A DNA stretch of 64,000 nt from Allobosea sp. OK403 (GTDB taxonomy: Bacteria > Pseudomonadota > Alphaproteobacteria > Rhizobiales > Beijerinckiaceae), in the NCBI RefSeq assembly GCF_900113835.1, contig NZ_FOQV01000001.1, positions 186,001 to 250,000 on the forward strand. The letters run 5' to 3'. Position numbers and translations under genes: made by a program. Positions 36,029-44,545 of this stretch are shown in pieces. Positions within the stretch are counted from its first letter, which is position 1, and every line of letters starts with the position of its first letter. The notes under the pieces were generated by a model. It ran no database searches, was not told the DNA's origin, and was given only the letters and a program-made list of their open reading frames with translations.

Positions 36029-36787
36029 TCAATGGGCGGAATAGCGCATCCCGCCATCGACGGGGATCACCGCCCCAGTGATGTAGCGCGCCTGCGGGGA
36101 GGCCAGGAAGGCCACGAGATGCCCGATATCCTCGGGCTCGCCGAAATAGCCGATCGGGATGTTCCTGGCGATGAAGGCCTGCCGCGCCTCCTCGGTCGGG
36201 TGCAGCCGGTTGAGGATCTGCTCGCTGTTGATCCGGCCGGGCGGGATTGTGTTGACGGTAACGCCGTCAGCCGCGACGTCGCCGGCCAGGCCTTTCGCCC
36301 AGAGATGCAGCGCGGCCTTGGCCGCGCTCGCCGCATTCAGGCTGCGCGGCTCCATGGAGCCGCTGATATTGACGATCCGGCCCCAGCGCCGCGCCCGCAT
36401 CGCCGGCAGCACGGCTTCGGTCAAGCGGCGGGCTGCAGTGAAATTCAGCGCAAAGGCCTCGTCCCAGGCCGCATCCGCTGCGTCCGTGGTGATCGGGCGC
36501 GAGCCGCCGGCCGCGTTGACGAGGATGTCGATCCGGCCGAGCGCTGCGGTCGCCTCGCTGACGATGCGGGCGACGTCGCCGGCATTGGTGACGTCGCCGA
36601 GCACGATCGCCGGAGGCCGCGCGCCGGCAGCCGTGATCTCCTGCACGAGCTTGTCCAGAAGCTCGCCGCGCCGTGCCGTGACAGTGACATGGGCGCCTTC
36701 TCCGGCGAGCACGCGGGCGATACCGGCGCCGATGCCCGAGCTTGCCCCGGTGACGAGAGCGGTTCGTGAAGCGAGATCGAGATCCAT
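36029..36787 (-). CDS. SDR-fold protein lacking the catalytic tyrosine
   Basis: The 252-residue protein has the short-chain dehydrogenase fold. The cofactor loop is TGASSGIGAGIAR, NAAGG is at residues 91-95, the region around Ser142 is VNISGS, and the C-terminus is GAVIPVDGGMRYSAH. In place of the Y-x-x-x-K pair it reads ASAAK at residues 153-157, so the catalytic Tyr is Ala while Lys157 stays. ARRGEL after strand 2 suggests NADP(H). The activity is probably changed or lost, or a different residue supplies the proton. It is a lone gene beside a TetR remnant, which may once have controlled it. Confidence 0.88.
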   Translation of the reverse strand: MDLDLASRTALVTGASSGIGAGIARVLAGEGAHVTVTARRGELLDKLVQEITAAGARPPAIVLGDVTNAGDVARIVSEATAALGRIDILVNAAGGSRPITTDAADAAWDEAFALNFTAARRLTEAVLPAMRARRWGRIVNISGSMEPRSLNAASAAKAALHLWAKGLAGDVAADGVTVNTIPPGRINSEQILNRLHPTEEARQAFIARNIPIGYFGEPEDIGHLVAFLASPQARYITGAVIPVDGGMRYSAH

Positions 36788-36815
36788 GATCGGTCCTCAA
36801 GCTATGACGGGGCAA

Positions 36816-36944
36816 GAGCCGGATGATTTCAGCCGGGATCACCAAGTGATCCCAGCTGAAATCTGAATCTGTCTCTCATCTAAAGAGTTAGAGCAGGATC
36901 AATGCGAAAAACCGGTCCCACTTTTTCGCATTGATCCTGCTCTA
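36816..36944. repeat. ACCGGT bipartite repeat, GCAGGAT subtype, reversed copy
   Basis: GAGCCGGATGATTTCAGCCG starts hairpin 2 (with gatcccagctgaaatc), then the linker CTGTCTCTCATCTAAAGAG, then hairpin 1 with AAACCGGTCCCACTTTTTCG inside GAGCAGGATCAATGCG/CGCATTGATCCTGCTC arms. It is the same unit as at 27939-28063, inverted. Confidence 0.9.
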
Positions 36945-37112
36945 GCCCGATTGAGCATCCGCAATGCCTGAGGCGCCGATCACGGGCAATTGGCCGGGCA
37001 TGCGTCGCGGCAATGGCGTCGAGCCCGCGGCGCAAGGCGCAGGCTCCTGTCATGGCCAGGGCTGCGCACGGAAATGCTGGAAACTCGCCCGCGCTTGGCT
37101 CTAACTGCCCCG

Positions 37113-37841
37113 ATGGAATGGACCGACGAAGGCACGATCATCGGGCAGCGCCAGCATGGCGAAAGCTCCGTGATCCTGGAGGTGATGACGCTCGCGCACG
37201 GCCGCCATCTCGGCCTCGTGCGCGGCGGCCGCTCGTCCAAGGCGCAGGCCTCGCTCCAGCCCGGCAACGCCGTCTCGCTGACCTGGCGAGCGCGGCTCGA
37301 CGAACATCTCGGCGAGTACAAGGTCGAACTGCTGAAATCGCATGCGGCGCGCCTGATCGAGGCGCCGGTCGCGCTCTATGGGCTGGCAACGGTCGCGGCG
37401 CTGCTGCGCCTATTGCCGGAGCGCGATCCCCACCCGGCGCTGCATGAGGGGCTCGCCGTCCTGATCCAGCATCTCGACGAACCGCGCCTGGCGCCGGCGC
37501 TGGTGGTGCGTTTCGAGGTGGCGATGTTGTCGGAGCTGGGATTTGGCCTCGATCTCACGCGCTGCGCGGTGACGGGGGCGATGGACGATCTCAGCCATGT
37601 CTCGCCGAAATCCGGCAAGGCGGTCAGCAGCCGGGCGGCCGAGCCCTATCGCGATCGCCTGCTCGCGCTTCCAGCCTTCCTCTGGGAGGGGCAGGGCGCT
37701 CGCGCGCCGACTGCGGCCGACATCGCGGCGGGCTTCGCGCTGACCGGCTTCTTCCTGCGCCGCCATCTCTACGAGCCGCGTGGCCTGACTGAGCCGGCCG
37801 AGCGGGCGCGACTGGTCGAGCTGGCGACGAAAATCCACTGA
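37113..37841 (+). CDS. recO: DNA repair protein RecO
   Basis: The 242-residue protein acts with RecR to load RecA on gapped DNA. An N-terminal OB-fold (MEWTDEGTIIGQRQHGESSV, GRHLGLVRGGRSSKAQ, LQPGNAVSLTWRAR) is followed by a helical domain (VRFEVAMLSELGFGLDLTRC). ATG 37113 starts the normal N-terminus. It lies before parC; era, its frequent neighbour, is 14 kb away. Confidence 0.94.
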   Translation: MEWTDEGTIIGQRQHGESSVILEVMTLAHGRHLGLVRGGRSSKAQASLQPGNAVSLTWRARLDEHLGEYKVELLKSHAARLIEAPVALYGLATVAALLRLLPERDPHPALHEGLAVLIQHLDEPRLAPALVVRFEVAMLSELGFGLDLTRCAVTGAMDDLSHVSPKSGKAVSSRAAEPYRDRLLALPAFLWEGQGARAPTAADIAAGFALTGFFLRRHLYEPRGLTEPAERARLVELATKIH

Positions 37842-37926
37842 TTTTTCCGCGTTTGCGGGCTTGTCCGCTTGGCGAAAGCTATACGCAGCCGGCATCGTCA
37901 TGCGAAGTGATTCGCGCCGTTTCCCT

Positions 37927-38043
37927 CAGCCCTCATCCTGAGGAGCACTCCGCGGGAGTGCGTCTCGAAGGATGCTCCAGCCAGCGCCTTCTGGAACATC
38001 CTTCGAGACGCCGCTTGCGCGGCTCCCCAGGATGAGGGCTGTG
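37927..38043. repeat. CCTCATCCTGAGGAG-type palindromic repeat between recO and parC
   Basis: It runs from CCCTCATCCTGAGGAGCACT to CTCCCCAGGATGAGGGC and has inner arms CGTCTCGAAGGATG / CATCCTTCGAGACG. The unit type is widespread in Hyphomicrobiales gaps. It is the only copy in the window. Confidence 0.85.
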
Positions 38044-38078
38044 GAGTGGATCGCACTGAGAGTTGGTAAGGTATTCCC

Positions 38079-40325
38079 ATGGGCAAGCCTGTCGAGCCGC
38101 CGCCGGAGGACGAATCCGAGCGCATCGATCTGAAGACGGCGCTGGAAGAGCGCTATCTCGCCTATGCGCTCTCCACCATCACGCAGCGCGCCCTGCCGGA
38201 TGTGCGCGACGGCCTGAAGCCGGTCCATCGCCGCATCCTGCACGCCATGCGGCTGCTCCGGCTCGACCCCGGCCAGGTCCACAAGAAATGCGCCCGCATC
38301 GTCGGCGACGTCATCGGTAAGTTCCACCCGCATGGCGACCAGTCGGTCTATGACGCGCTGGTGCGCCTCGCCCAGGATTTCGCCCAGCGCTACCCGCTCG
38401 TCGATGGGCAGGGCAATTTCGGCAATATCGACGGCGATAACGCTGCCGCCTATCGCTACACCGAAGCGCGCATGACCGAGGTCGCGCGCCTCCTGCTCGA
38501 CGGTATCGAGGAGGACGCGGTCGATTTCCGCGAGACTTACAACGGGGAGGACGAGGAGCCCATCGTCCTCCCCGCCGCCTTCCCGAACCTGCTCGCCAAT
38601 GGTTCGCAAGGCATCGCGGTCGGCATGGCGACCTCGATCCCGCCGCATAACGCCGCCGAACTCTGCGACGCGGCGCTCTATCTGATCCAGCACCCGCAGA
38701 CGTCCTCCGAACAGTTGATGACCTTCGTGCAGGGGCCTGATTTTCCCACTGGCGGCATCATCGTCGAGACCCGGGCCTCAATGGCCGAAACCTATCGCAC
38801 CGGGCGCGGCGCTTTCCGCACCCGGGCGCGCTGGGTCAAGGAGGATCTGGAGCGCGGCGCCTGGCAGGTCGTCGTCACCGAGATTCCCTACATGGTCCAG
38901 AAGGGCCGGCTGATCGAGAAGATCGCCGAGCTGCTCAACGACAAGAAGCTGCCATTGGTCGCGGATCTGCGCGACGAGTCGGCCGAAGACATCCGCGTCG
39001 TCATCGAGCCGCGTGCCCGCAATGTCGATCCCAATCTGATGATGGAATCGCTCTTCCGGCTCTCGGAGCTGGAGGCGCGCATCTCGATGAACATGAACGT
39101 GCTGACCGGCGGGCTGGTGCCGCGCGTGCTCGGCCTCAACGAAGCCCTGCGTGCCTGGCTCGACCATCGCCGCGAGGTGCTGTTGCGCCGCTCGCGCTTC
39201 CGGCTCGGCCAGATCGACAAGCGCCTGGAGATCCTGCGCGGCCTCTTGATCGTCTATCTCGACCTCGACCGCGTCATCAAGATCATCCGCGAGGAGGATG
39301 AGCCCAAGGTCGAGCTGATGCGTTTCTTCGAGCTCTCCGAGCTCCAGGCCAACGCGATTCTCGACACCCGGCTGCGTTCGCTGCGCAAGCTCGAGGAGAT
39401 GCAGCTCAAGACCGAGCTCGACGAATTGACCAAGGAGAAGAGCCAGATCGAGGAGCTGTTGGGATCGGAGCCGATCCAGTGGAAGCTCATCCAGCACGAC
39501 ATCCGCGAGGTGAAGAAGCTCTTCGGCCCCGAGACCGCGATCGGAAAGCGCCGCACCTCCTTCGCCGATATGCCCGACACGACCGATGTTGACCTGACCC
39601 AGGCCATGGTCGAGCGCGAGCCGGTGACGGTGGTGATCTCGAAGAAGGGCTGGATCCGGGCGCTCAAGGGCCATGTCCAGGATCAGTCGACGTTGACCTT
39701 CAAGGGTGATGACGGGCTGAAGACGGCCTTCTTCACGGAGACGACGGCCAAGCTCCTGGTGCTGGCCTCGAACGGCAAGGTCTTCACGCTGGAGGCGTCC
39801 AAGCTTCCCGGCGGGCGCGGCTTCGGTGATCCGATCCGCCTGATGATCGAGCTGGAGGAGACCGCCGAGATCGTCTCGGCCTTCCCGTATCGGCCGGGGC
39901 TGAAGCTTCTGATGGTGACGACGGATGGGCGCGGCTTCGTCGCCTCGACCGATGATGTCGTGGCCAACACCCGCAAGGGCCGCCAGGTGCTCAATGTCGA
40001 GACGCCGGTTTCCGCCCTGCTTGCCGTGCCGGCGGAGGGCGACCATGTCGCGATCATCGGCGAGAACCGCAAGCTCAACTGCTTCCCGATTTCGGAAGTG
40101 GCCGAGATGTCGCGCGGCAAGGGCGTGCGCCTGCAGCGCTACAAGGACGGCGGCGTCTCCGACGCCAAGGTCTTCAAGCTGGCGGACGGCTTGACCTGGC
40201 GCGACACCTCGGGCCGGACCTGGACGGTGGCGCAGAGCGAGCTGATGGAATGGCTCGGCCACCGCGGCGAATCCGGCCGCTTGCCGCCAAAAGGCTTCGC
40301 CAAGAACAACAAGTTTGGGGGGTAG
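38079..40325 (+). CDS. parC: DNA topoisomerase IV subunit A
   Basis: It forms with ParE the type II topoisomerase that decatenates replicated chromosomes. The 748-residue protein has the breakage-reunion domain with the catalytic Tyr in [12 protein letters not shown], the region [20 protein letters not shown], and the six-bladed C-terminal domain after residue about 480. In the quinolone-contact region the residue matching E. coli ParC Ser80 is Gln and Glu84 is Asp. I take this as a natural family feature. The length and absence of a GyrA box argue for ParC over GyrA. Confidence 0.95.
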   Translation: MGKPVEPPPEDESERIDLKTALEERYLAYALSTITQRALPDVRDGLKPVHRRILHAMRLLRLDPGQVHKKCARIVGDVIGKFHPHGDQSVYDALVRLAQDFAQRYPLVDGQGNFGNIDGDNAAAYRYTEARMTEVARLLLDGIEEDAVDFRETYNGEDEEPIVLPAAFPNLLANGSQGIAVGMATSIPPHNAAELCDAALYLIQHPQTSSEQLMTFVQGPDFPTGGIIVETRASMAETYRTGRGAFRTRARWVKEDLERGAWQVVVTEIPYMVQKGRLIEKIAELLNDKKLPLVADLRDESAEDIRVVIEPRARNVDPNLMMESLFRLSELEARISMNMNVLTGGLVPRVLGLNEALRAWLDHRREVLLRRSRFRLGQIDKRLEILRGLLIVYLDLDRVIKIIREEDEPKVELMRFFELSELQANAILDTRLRSLRKLEEMQLKTELDELTKEKSQIEELLGSEPIQWKLIQHDIREVKKLFGPETAIGKRRTSFADMPDTTDVDLTQAMVEREPVTVVISKKGWIRALKGHVQDQSTLTFKGDDGLKTAFFTETTAKLLVLASNGKVFTLEASKLPGGRGFGDPIRLMIELEETAEIVSAFPYRPGLKLLMVTTDGRGFVASTDDVVANTRKGRQVLNVETPVSALLAVPAEGDHVAIIGENRKLNCFPISEVAEMSRGKGVRLQRYKDGGVSDAKVFKLADGLTWRDTSGRTWTVAQSELMEWLGHRGESGRLPPKGFAKNNKFGG

Positions 40326-40341
40326 AAGACGACGCGAGGAA

Positions 40342-40568
40342 CCGCGGGGAACCCTCTCCCGTAGGGAGAGGGCAGGGTGAGGGGTCGGCCGTTTGACGCT
40401 TTGGCTGTGACCTCACCGCTGCTTCGCTGTGAGGACATCACGCAACTGGTCCAGGGGCCGACACCTCACCCCTGCCCCTCTCACTGAACTCGGGCCCGCC
40501 CGAGTGCAGCACTCAAAGTGTCGAAGTCGGGTAAACCCGACTTCGATGCAGGAGAGGGGTTCCCCGCG
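40342..40568. repeat. Composite inverted intergenic repeat, copy 3 of 3
   Basis: Left end ACCGCGGGGAACCCTCTCCC, right end GGAGAGGGGTTCCCCGCGTT, with the same inner hairpins as copy 2 (ACTCGGGC.../CGAAGTCGGGTAAACCCGAC). The gap 40326-40647 contains nothing else that I can identify. Confidence 0.8.
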
Positions 40569-40647
40569 TTTTTCCTCGAAATTCGAGGGGCTTCAATCGC
40601 TTGCGCCCGTCTGCGGAATCAGTTCCGCAACCGCTTGAATCACAATC

Positions 40648-41253
40648 TCAGCGGATCGCCTGCCCGACGACGCCGACTTCGAGCCCCAGCGTCAGATTGT
40701 TCGTCACCGCCCATTCGGCGCCGACATAGGCCTCGGGCCTGAGTGCGATATCCGAGCGCGAGAACGGGGCCGACCAGGGCGAGCCTCCGAAGCGCAGCGT
40801 CTCATTGGCCGCCGACATGCCGACCTTGGTGTAGAGCAGGACGTCGGGCGTCGCGAGCACGCCGGCCTTGATCTGGAAGGCGCCGGCGAAGTCGCGGGTA
40901 TAGGCGACATTGCCGAAGCTCGGCGTGCCGTAGCCGCCGATCGCGGGCATATATTGCAGCGCGCCGACGATGCCATAGACGAAATTGCCGTCGCGCCGCA
41001 TCGTCCCGGCTTCGAGCCCGAAGGTCGGGCCGGCCGAGGTGCCAAGCCGCTTCGAGCTCGTCACCTGGAAGCCGCTGGAGATGCGGGCATAGTTACCCTC
41101 CCACTTCACGCCGCCTGGCGCGAGCGTCGGTTCCGACCAGGCGAAGGAGGGCAGAGAGTCGAACGTGCTGTAAGGCAGGAAGACCTGCGCCTGGGCGCTC
41201 GCCGCGCTCAAGGTGACCGCGCATAACGCGCCGGAGAGAAGCGAACATCTCAC
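40648..41253 (-). CDS. Outer-membrane beta-barrel protein, function unknown
   Basis: The 201-residue protein starts at GTG 41253 with a signal peptide (MRCSLLSGALCAVTLSAASA). The mature region consists of alternating hydrophobic/polar beta strands rich in Gly, Tyr and Phe (NFVYGIVGALQYMP, AYVGAEWAVTNNLTLGLEVG), like small Hyphomicrobiales Omp25/31-type barrels. It ends in Arg rather than Phe, so the barrel signature is imperfect. No neighbour suggests a role. Confidence 0.7.
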   Translation of the reverse strand: MRCSLLSGALCAVTLSAASAQAQVFLPYSTFDSLPSFAWSEPTLAPGGVKWEGNYARISSGFQVTSSKRLGTSAGPTFGLEAGTMRRDGNFVYGIVGALQYMPAIGGYGTPSFGNVAYTRDFAGAFQIKAGVLATPDVLLYTKVGMSAANETLRFGGSPWSAPFSRSDIALRPEAYVGAEWAVTNNLTLGLEVGVVGQAIR

Positions 41254-41345
41254 GTCGAAGGCATCCTCGCGACCAACCGTGGAACACCTAGCAGAAAGGG
41301 TGGCGATTGTCGCGGTTTTGTGGCGGGTCGCCTGCCGGCCGCGGC

Positions 41346-42371
41346 TCAGGCCAGTTTCATCTTGAGCTTGAGGAAGCGCAGAGTGCGCTCCGCCGTTGCC
41401 GAATCGAGTTGCATATAGCTCTTCAGGTCGTCTTCGGCGGCCTTCCTGGCGAAGAGCAGGCGCTGCGCGCGCAGGGTCAGGATCGCCTCGAAAGCGAGCG
41501 CACCGAGATTCAGGGCGCGGCACAGCACGGCGATGCCGCTGACATCGCGCTGCATCAGGATTCGCAAGGCCTGCTCGATGCTGATCTCGCCGATCTGCGC
41601 GAAGACCTGCGCCAGGTGATAGGCGCGGTCCTCTTCGGCGAGCATGGTGACGACGTCGTCGAGCGCGCGCCTGTTCGCGACGAGATCGACCAGCAGCAGC
41701 TTCACTTCCAGCCGATGCTGGCGCGCCTGCCGCGCAAGCGTCACGGCCTCGTCGCTGGGCTTGGACCAGAGCCCGTTTTCGTCGCTGAGCTCCTCGACGA
41801 TGCGCATCACGCGGTCGGCCCGGCCGGGGCTGAGATTGGAGCGCGTCGAGAGGGCAAGACCGATTCCCGCATCGCCGGCGCTACGTTCGATCAGGCGCTC
41901 GAAGCCCTGATCGGAGAGGTCGGCGCCCTCATTGCTGCTGACGGTCTCGAGTACGACCCGGTCGCCGCGTTCGACCAGGATGTCGGTCACGCTCTCCGAC
42001 AGCCGGCTGCGTTCGGCGATGGCGGCGAGGTGGCGCTGCGACTGGCTGACGGCGATGGCGGCGAGGTCGGCGTCGGTCAGCACCGGCGAGAGCTTCAGCA
42101 CAAGGCGCGCGACCTCGCTGTCGGGGTCGCCGGCCAGCGAGGTCGCGACCTCGCGCGGCAGGGTCTCCATCTCCGCGACCTGCTCGGCATAGTCCTTGCG
42201 GTGATCGTTTTCGAGGCGGGGCAACGCGTGCAATGCGATCTTGCCGTAATGCTCCTTGGCGAGCTCCGTCGGTTCGTCGTCGAGCAGGAAGAGGTCCGTG
42301 ACGGCGTTCAGCAGTTGCCGGCGCGAATCCGACGACATGTCGGCTGGCATCTGGGTCAGGGAGCGCAGCAT
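41346..42371 (-). CDS. DUF2336 domain-containing protein, paralog A
   Basis: The 341-residue, almost wholly helical protein starts at ATG 42371 (MLRSLTQMPADMSSDSRRQL). Conserved blocks shared with the gene at 44546-45625 are DSEVARLVLKLSPVLTDADL, AERSRLSESVTDILVERGD, MLAEEDRAYHLAQV and RFLKLKMKLA. DUF2336 proteins are common in Alphaproteobacteria, and their function is unknown. No membrane segment is present, so it should be cytoplasmic. Confidence 0.88.
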   Translation of the reverse strand: MLRSLTQMPADMSSDSRRQLLNAVTDLFLLDDEPTELAKEHYGKIALHALPRLENDHRKDYAEQVAEMETLPREVATSLAGDPDSEVARLVLKLSPVLTDADLAAIAVSQSQRHLAAIAERSRLSESVTDILVERGDRVVLETVSSNEGADLSDQGFERLIERSAGDAGIGLALSTRSNLSPGRADRVMRIVEELSDENGLWSKPSDEAVTLARQARQHRLEVKLLLVDLVANRRALDDVVTMLAEEDRAYHLAQVFAQIGEISIEQALRILMQRDVSGIAVLCRALNLGALAFEAILTLRAQRLLFARKAAEDDLKSYMQLDSATAERTLRFLKLKMKLA

Positions 42372-42537
42372 CGGAGCCTCGGGGCAATTGATGTTTCGGC
42401 ACAATGCCGTGCAGCACTTGCTTTACTCTTAAAATGGATCACACTTTTCCCGAGTATTGCCGAGAATTCGATGAGTTCTCCGTGCGTTTGCCAAGCTCTT
42501 CTCGCGCAATGATCGCGAGAAGAGCTGTTTTGCAATC

Positions 42538-43890
42538 TTAAGTTGTTATTGCCCTCGAGGGCACGCGATCGAGGATCAGCATCACGATCAGCGATGCGCC
42601 GACGAGCGGGAAGAGCGCGCCGCCGATCGCCAGGATGGCGAAGACACCGTAGAGCGTTCCCGGCCGGGCCGGCAGCGGCGGCACGCCGAGGCGCCCTGCA
42701 GGGCGGCGCTTCCACCACATCACGCCCGCCGAGGCCGACAGCAGGATGATCGCGACGCAGGCGGCGAGCATCAGGAGCTGGTTGGCCAGCCCGAATTCCT
42801 GGCCCATATGGACGTTGATGCCCCATTCGAGTGCCTTGCCGAAGGGGCCGTAATCGGCGTAGCCCATATCGATCAGCGGCTCGCCGCTATACTGGTCGAG
42901 ATGGACCACGCGTTGGCGCGAGAGGTCGTCGGGATAGACCGAGCCGGTATAGACGCCCTTCGGACCGGCCGGCAGGTTCACGGCATATCCCGATGCGAGG
43001 TGGAGCGCATCGAAGCGCGCAATGGCGGCGTCGAGGCCAATCGCCTGCCCGGGATTTGCGTTCGATTCCGGCAGCTTCGCCTGTTCGAGCGACCAGGCCG
43101 TCGGGCCATGCTGACGCAGGTGATCGTCCGACATCGGCACTGCGACACGCACGCCGGCCGGATAGCCGAAATTGTTGCCATTGGCCCATTCATTGACCTT
43201 GGCGCCCCAGAACACCGACCAGGGCATGCCTGAGATCGCGAGAAAGACGACGAAGACCCCGGCGAAAATGCCGGTCACCGCATGCAGATCGCGCCAGAAC
43301 ACGCGCTGGCGCGGCTGTCCCCGTACCGTGATCACGCCTCCGCCGCCCCTGCGCGGCCACCACAGATAGATGCCGGTCGCGACCAGCAGGATCGACCAGC
43401 CGCCGACGATCTCGATCACGCCATTCGCGACTGGCCCGAAATAGGCCAGGCTGTGCAGCTGCCGCACCACCCACATCACGGTCCCCCGGTCGCTGAGCGT
43501 GCCGAGCACGCGGGCATCGTATGGGTCGACATAGGCGACCTGTCGCGCACCCGTGGCATCACGGATCGTCACCTCGGCCGAGGCGCGGTCGGTTTCGGGC
43601 GCGGCGTATTTCACCGCTCGCCCCGGGATCGCTGCGAGCGCGCTGGCGAGGATCTCGCTCGGCTTTCGAGGCGCCTCCGCCCGCCGCTCGACCTGTTTCA
43701 GATCGCGATGGATCAGCCTGTCGAGATCATGGTGGAAGAGATAGAGCCCGCCCGTCACCGCGAGCAGGATGAGGAAGGGAAGCGTCATCAGCCCGGCATA
43801 GAAATGCCAGCGCCAGACGGCACGATAGAAGGATGCGGCGCGGTCGGCGGCGCGCATGGGCGCAGCCTCCGCCGTGGAAACGGTGGTCAT
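42538..43890 (-). CDS. PepSY domain-containing membrane protein (iron-regulated type)
   Basis: The 450-residue protein has about four membrane segments: FYAGLMTLPFLILLAVTGG, GGWSILLVATGIYLWWPRR, FAGVFVVFLAISGMPWSV and a C-terminal pair. His residues sit in membrane-adjacent positions (RQLHSLAYF, LHAVTGIF, NVHMGQEF) as in the PepSY-TM family, whose members reduce or process metal complexes or siderophores in some bacteria. The function here is open. The small Cys-rich gene downstream of its start (upstream on this strand) is 35 bases away, so they likely form an operon. Confidence 0.9.
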   Translation of the reverse strand: MTTVSTAEAAPMRAADRAASFYRAVWRWHFYAGLMTLPFLILLAVTGGLYLFHHDLDRLIHRDLKQVERRAEAPRKPSEILASALAAIPGRAVKYAAPETDRASAEVTIRDATGARQVAYVDPYDARVLGTLSDRGTVMWVVRQLHSLAYFGPVANGVIEIVGGWSILLVATGIYLWWPRRGGGGVITVRGQPRQRVFWRDLHAVTGIFAGVFVVFLAISGMPWSVFWGAKVNEWANGNNFGYPAGVRVAVPMSDDHLRQHGPTAWSLEQAKLPESNANPGQAIGLDAAIARFDALHLASGYAVNLPAGPKGVYTGSVYPDDLSRQRVVHLDQYSGEPLIDMGYADYGPFGKALEWGINVHMGQEFGLANQLLMLAACVAIILLSASAGVMWWKRRPAGRLGVPPLPARPGTLYGVFAILAIGGALFPLVGASLIVMLILDRVPSRAITT

Positions 43891-43925
43891 GGCAAGGGTC
43901 CTGAGCTGGAGAAGAACGGGTGGGT

Positions 43926-44309
43926 TCAGCTCAGGACGGGTGGAGCACGTGCGCCCAGGGGGTAGAGGAGCGCTGCGCGCAACGGCGCGCTCTGGGGGCG
44001 CTCTGCCGTTTCCACCGCAGCAAAGCGCTTGATTCGTGCGGGCAGGGCGATGGCATCGGGTGCAGGCAGTGCGCCCGCGATCGAGGCGCAGCCCATGACG
44101 CAGCAATCGGGCGTCGGAGCCGGGGTGCCCGGAATCTCTTGCGTTACCGTGGAGCCCGGCGTGCAGAGAACATGCGTCAGCGTGTTGGCCGGCGAGGCGG
44201 CAAGACCCGCCCCGATCGCATAGAGCACGCCTTGCAGGATGAGCGCATAGGCCAGGACCAGCGCAACCGCGCCGCGTCCCAGCCTGATCCTGTCGATCAA
44301 CCCATCCAT
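43926..44309 (-). CDS. Small Cys-rich DUF2946-like protein
   Basis: The 127-residue protein has an N-terminal hydrophobic segment (GAVALVLAYALILQGVLYAI) and a Cys/His cluster: THVLC, then PDCCVMGCAS, in which three Cys lie close together. The pattern resembles DUF2946 proteins found near copper or heme-metal uptake genes. ATG 44309 is used; GTG 44315 is equally possible. It precedes the PepSY gene and may be a metal-binding partner, an inference from the motif only. Confidence 0.65.
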   Translation of the reverse strand: MDGLIDRIRLGRGAVALVLAYALILQGVLYAIGAGLAASPANTLTHVLCTPGSTVTQEIPGTPAPTPDCCVMGCASIAGALPAPDAIALPARIKRFAAVETAERPQSAPLRAALLYPLGARAPPVLS

Positions 44310-44378
44310 ATCCACCGGCTAAGGCGGGTTATCCGTTTGGTCAATCGCCGATCCAGGCGATCGCCTGCCATCATCCGC

Positions 44379-44491
44379 GCCGTCATTCCGGACAAGCCGC
44401 GTCAGCGGCGCAGATCCGGAATCCATCGGAGGGCTCCGGAACTCTACGATGGATTCCGGGTCTCCGCTTCGCTATGCCCGGAATGACGGTG
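44379..44491. repeat. Mirror-type intergenic repeat, copy 3 of 3
   Basis: Begins CGCCGTCATTCCGGACAAGC and ends GCCCGGAATGACG, with GGAATCCATCGG and GATGGATTCC arms. It lies between the Cys-rich gene and paralog B of DUF2336. Confidence 0.85.
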
Positions 44492-44545
44492 CGTCGGTGA
44501 TCAAGACAGAGCCATTGAAATTATTGGCTTTATTCCAGGGGGCAT

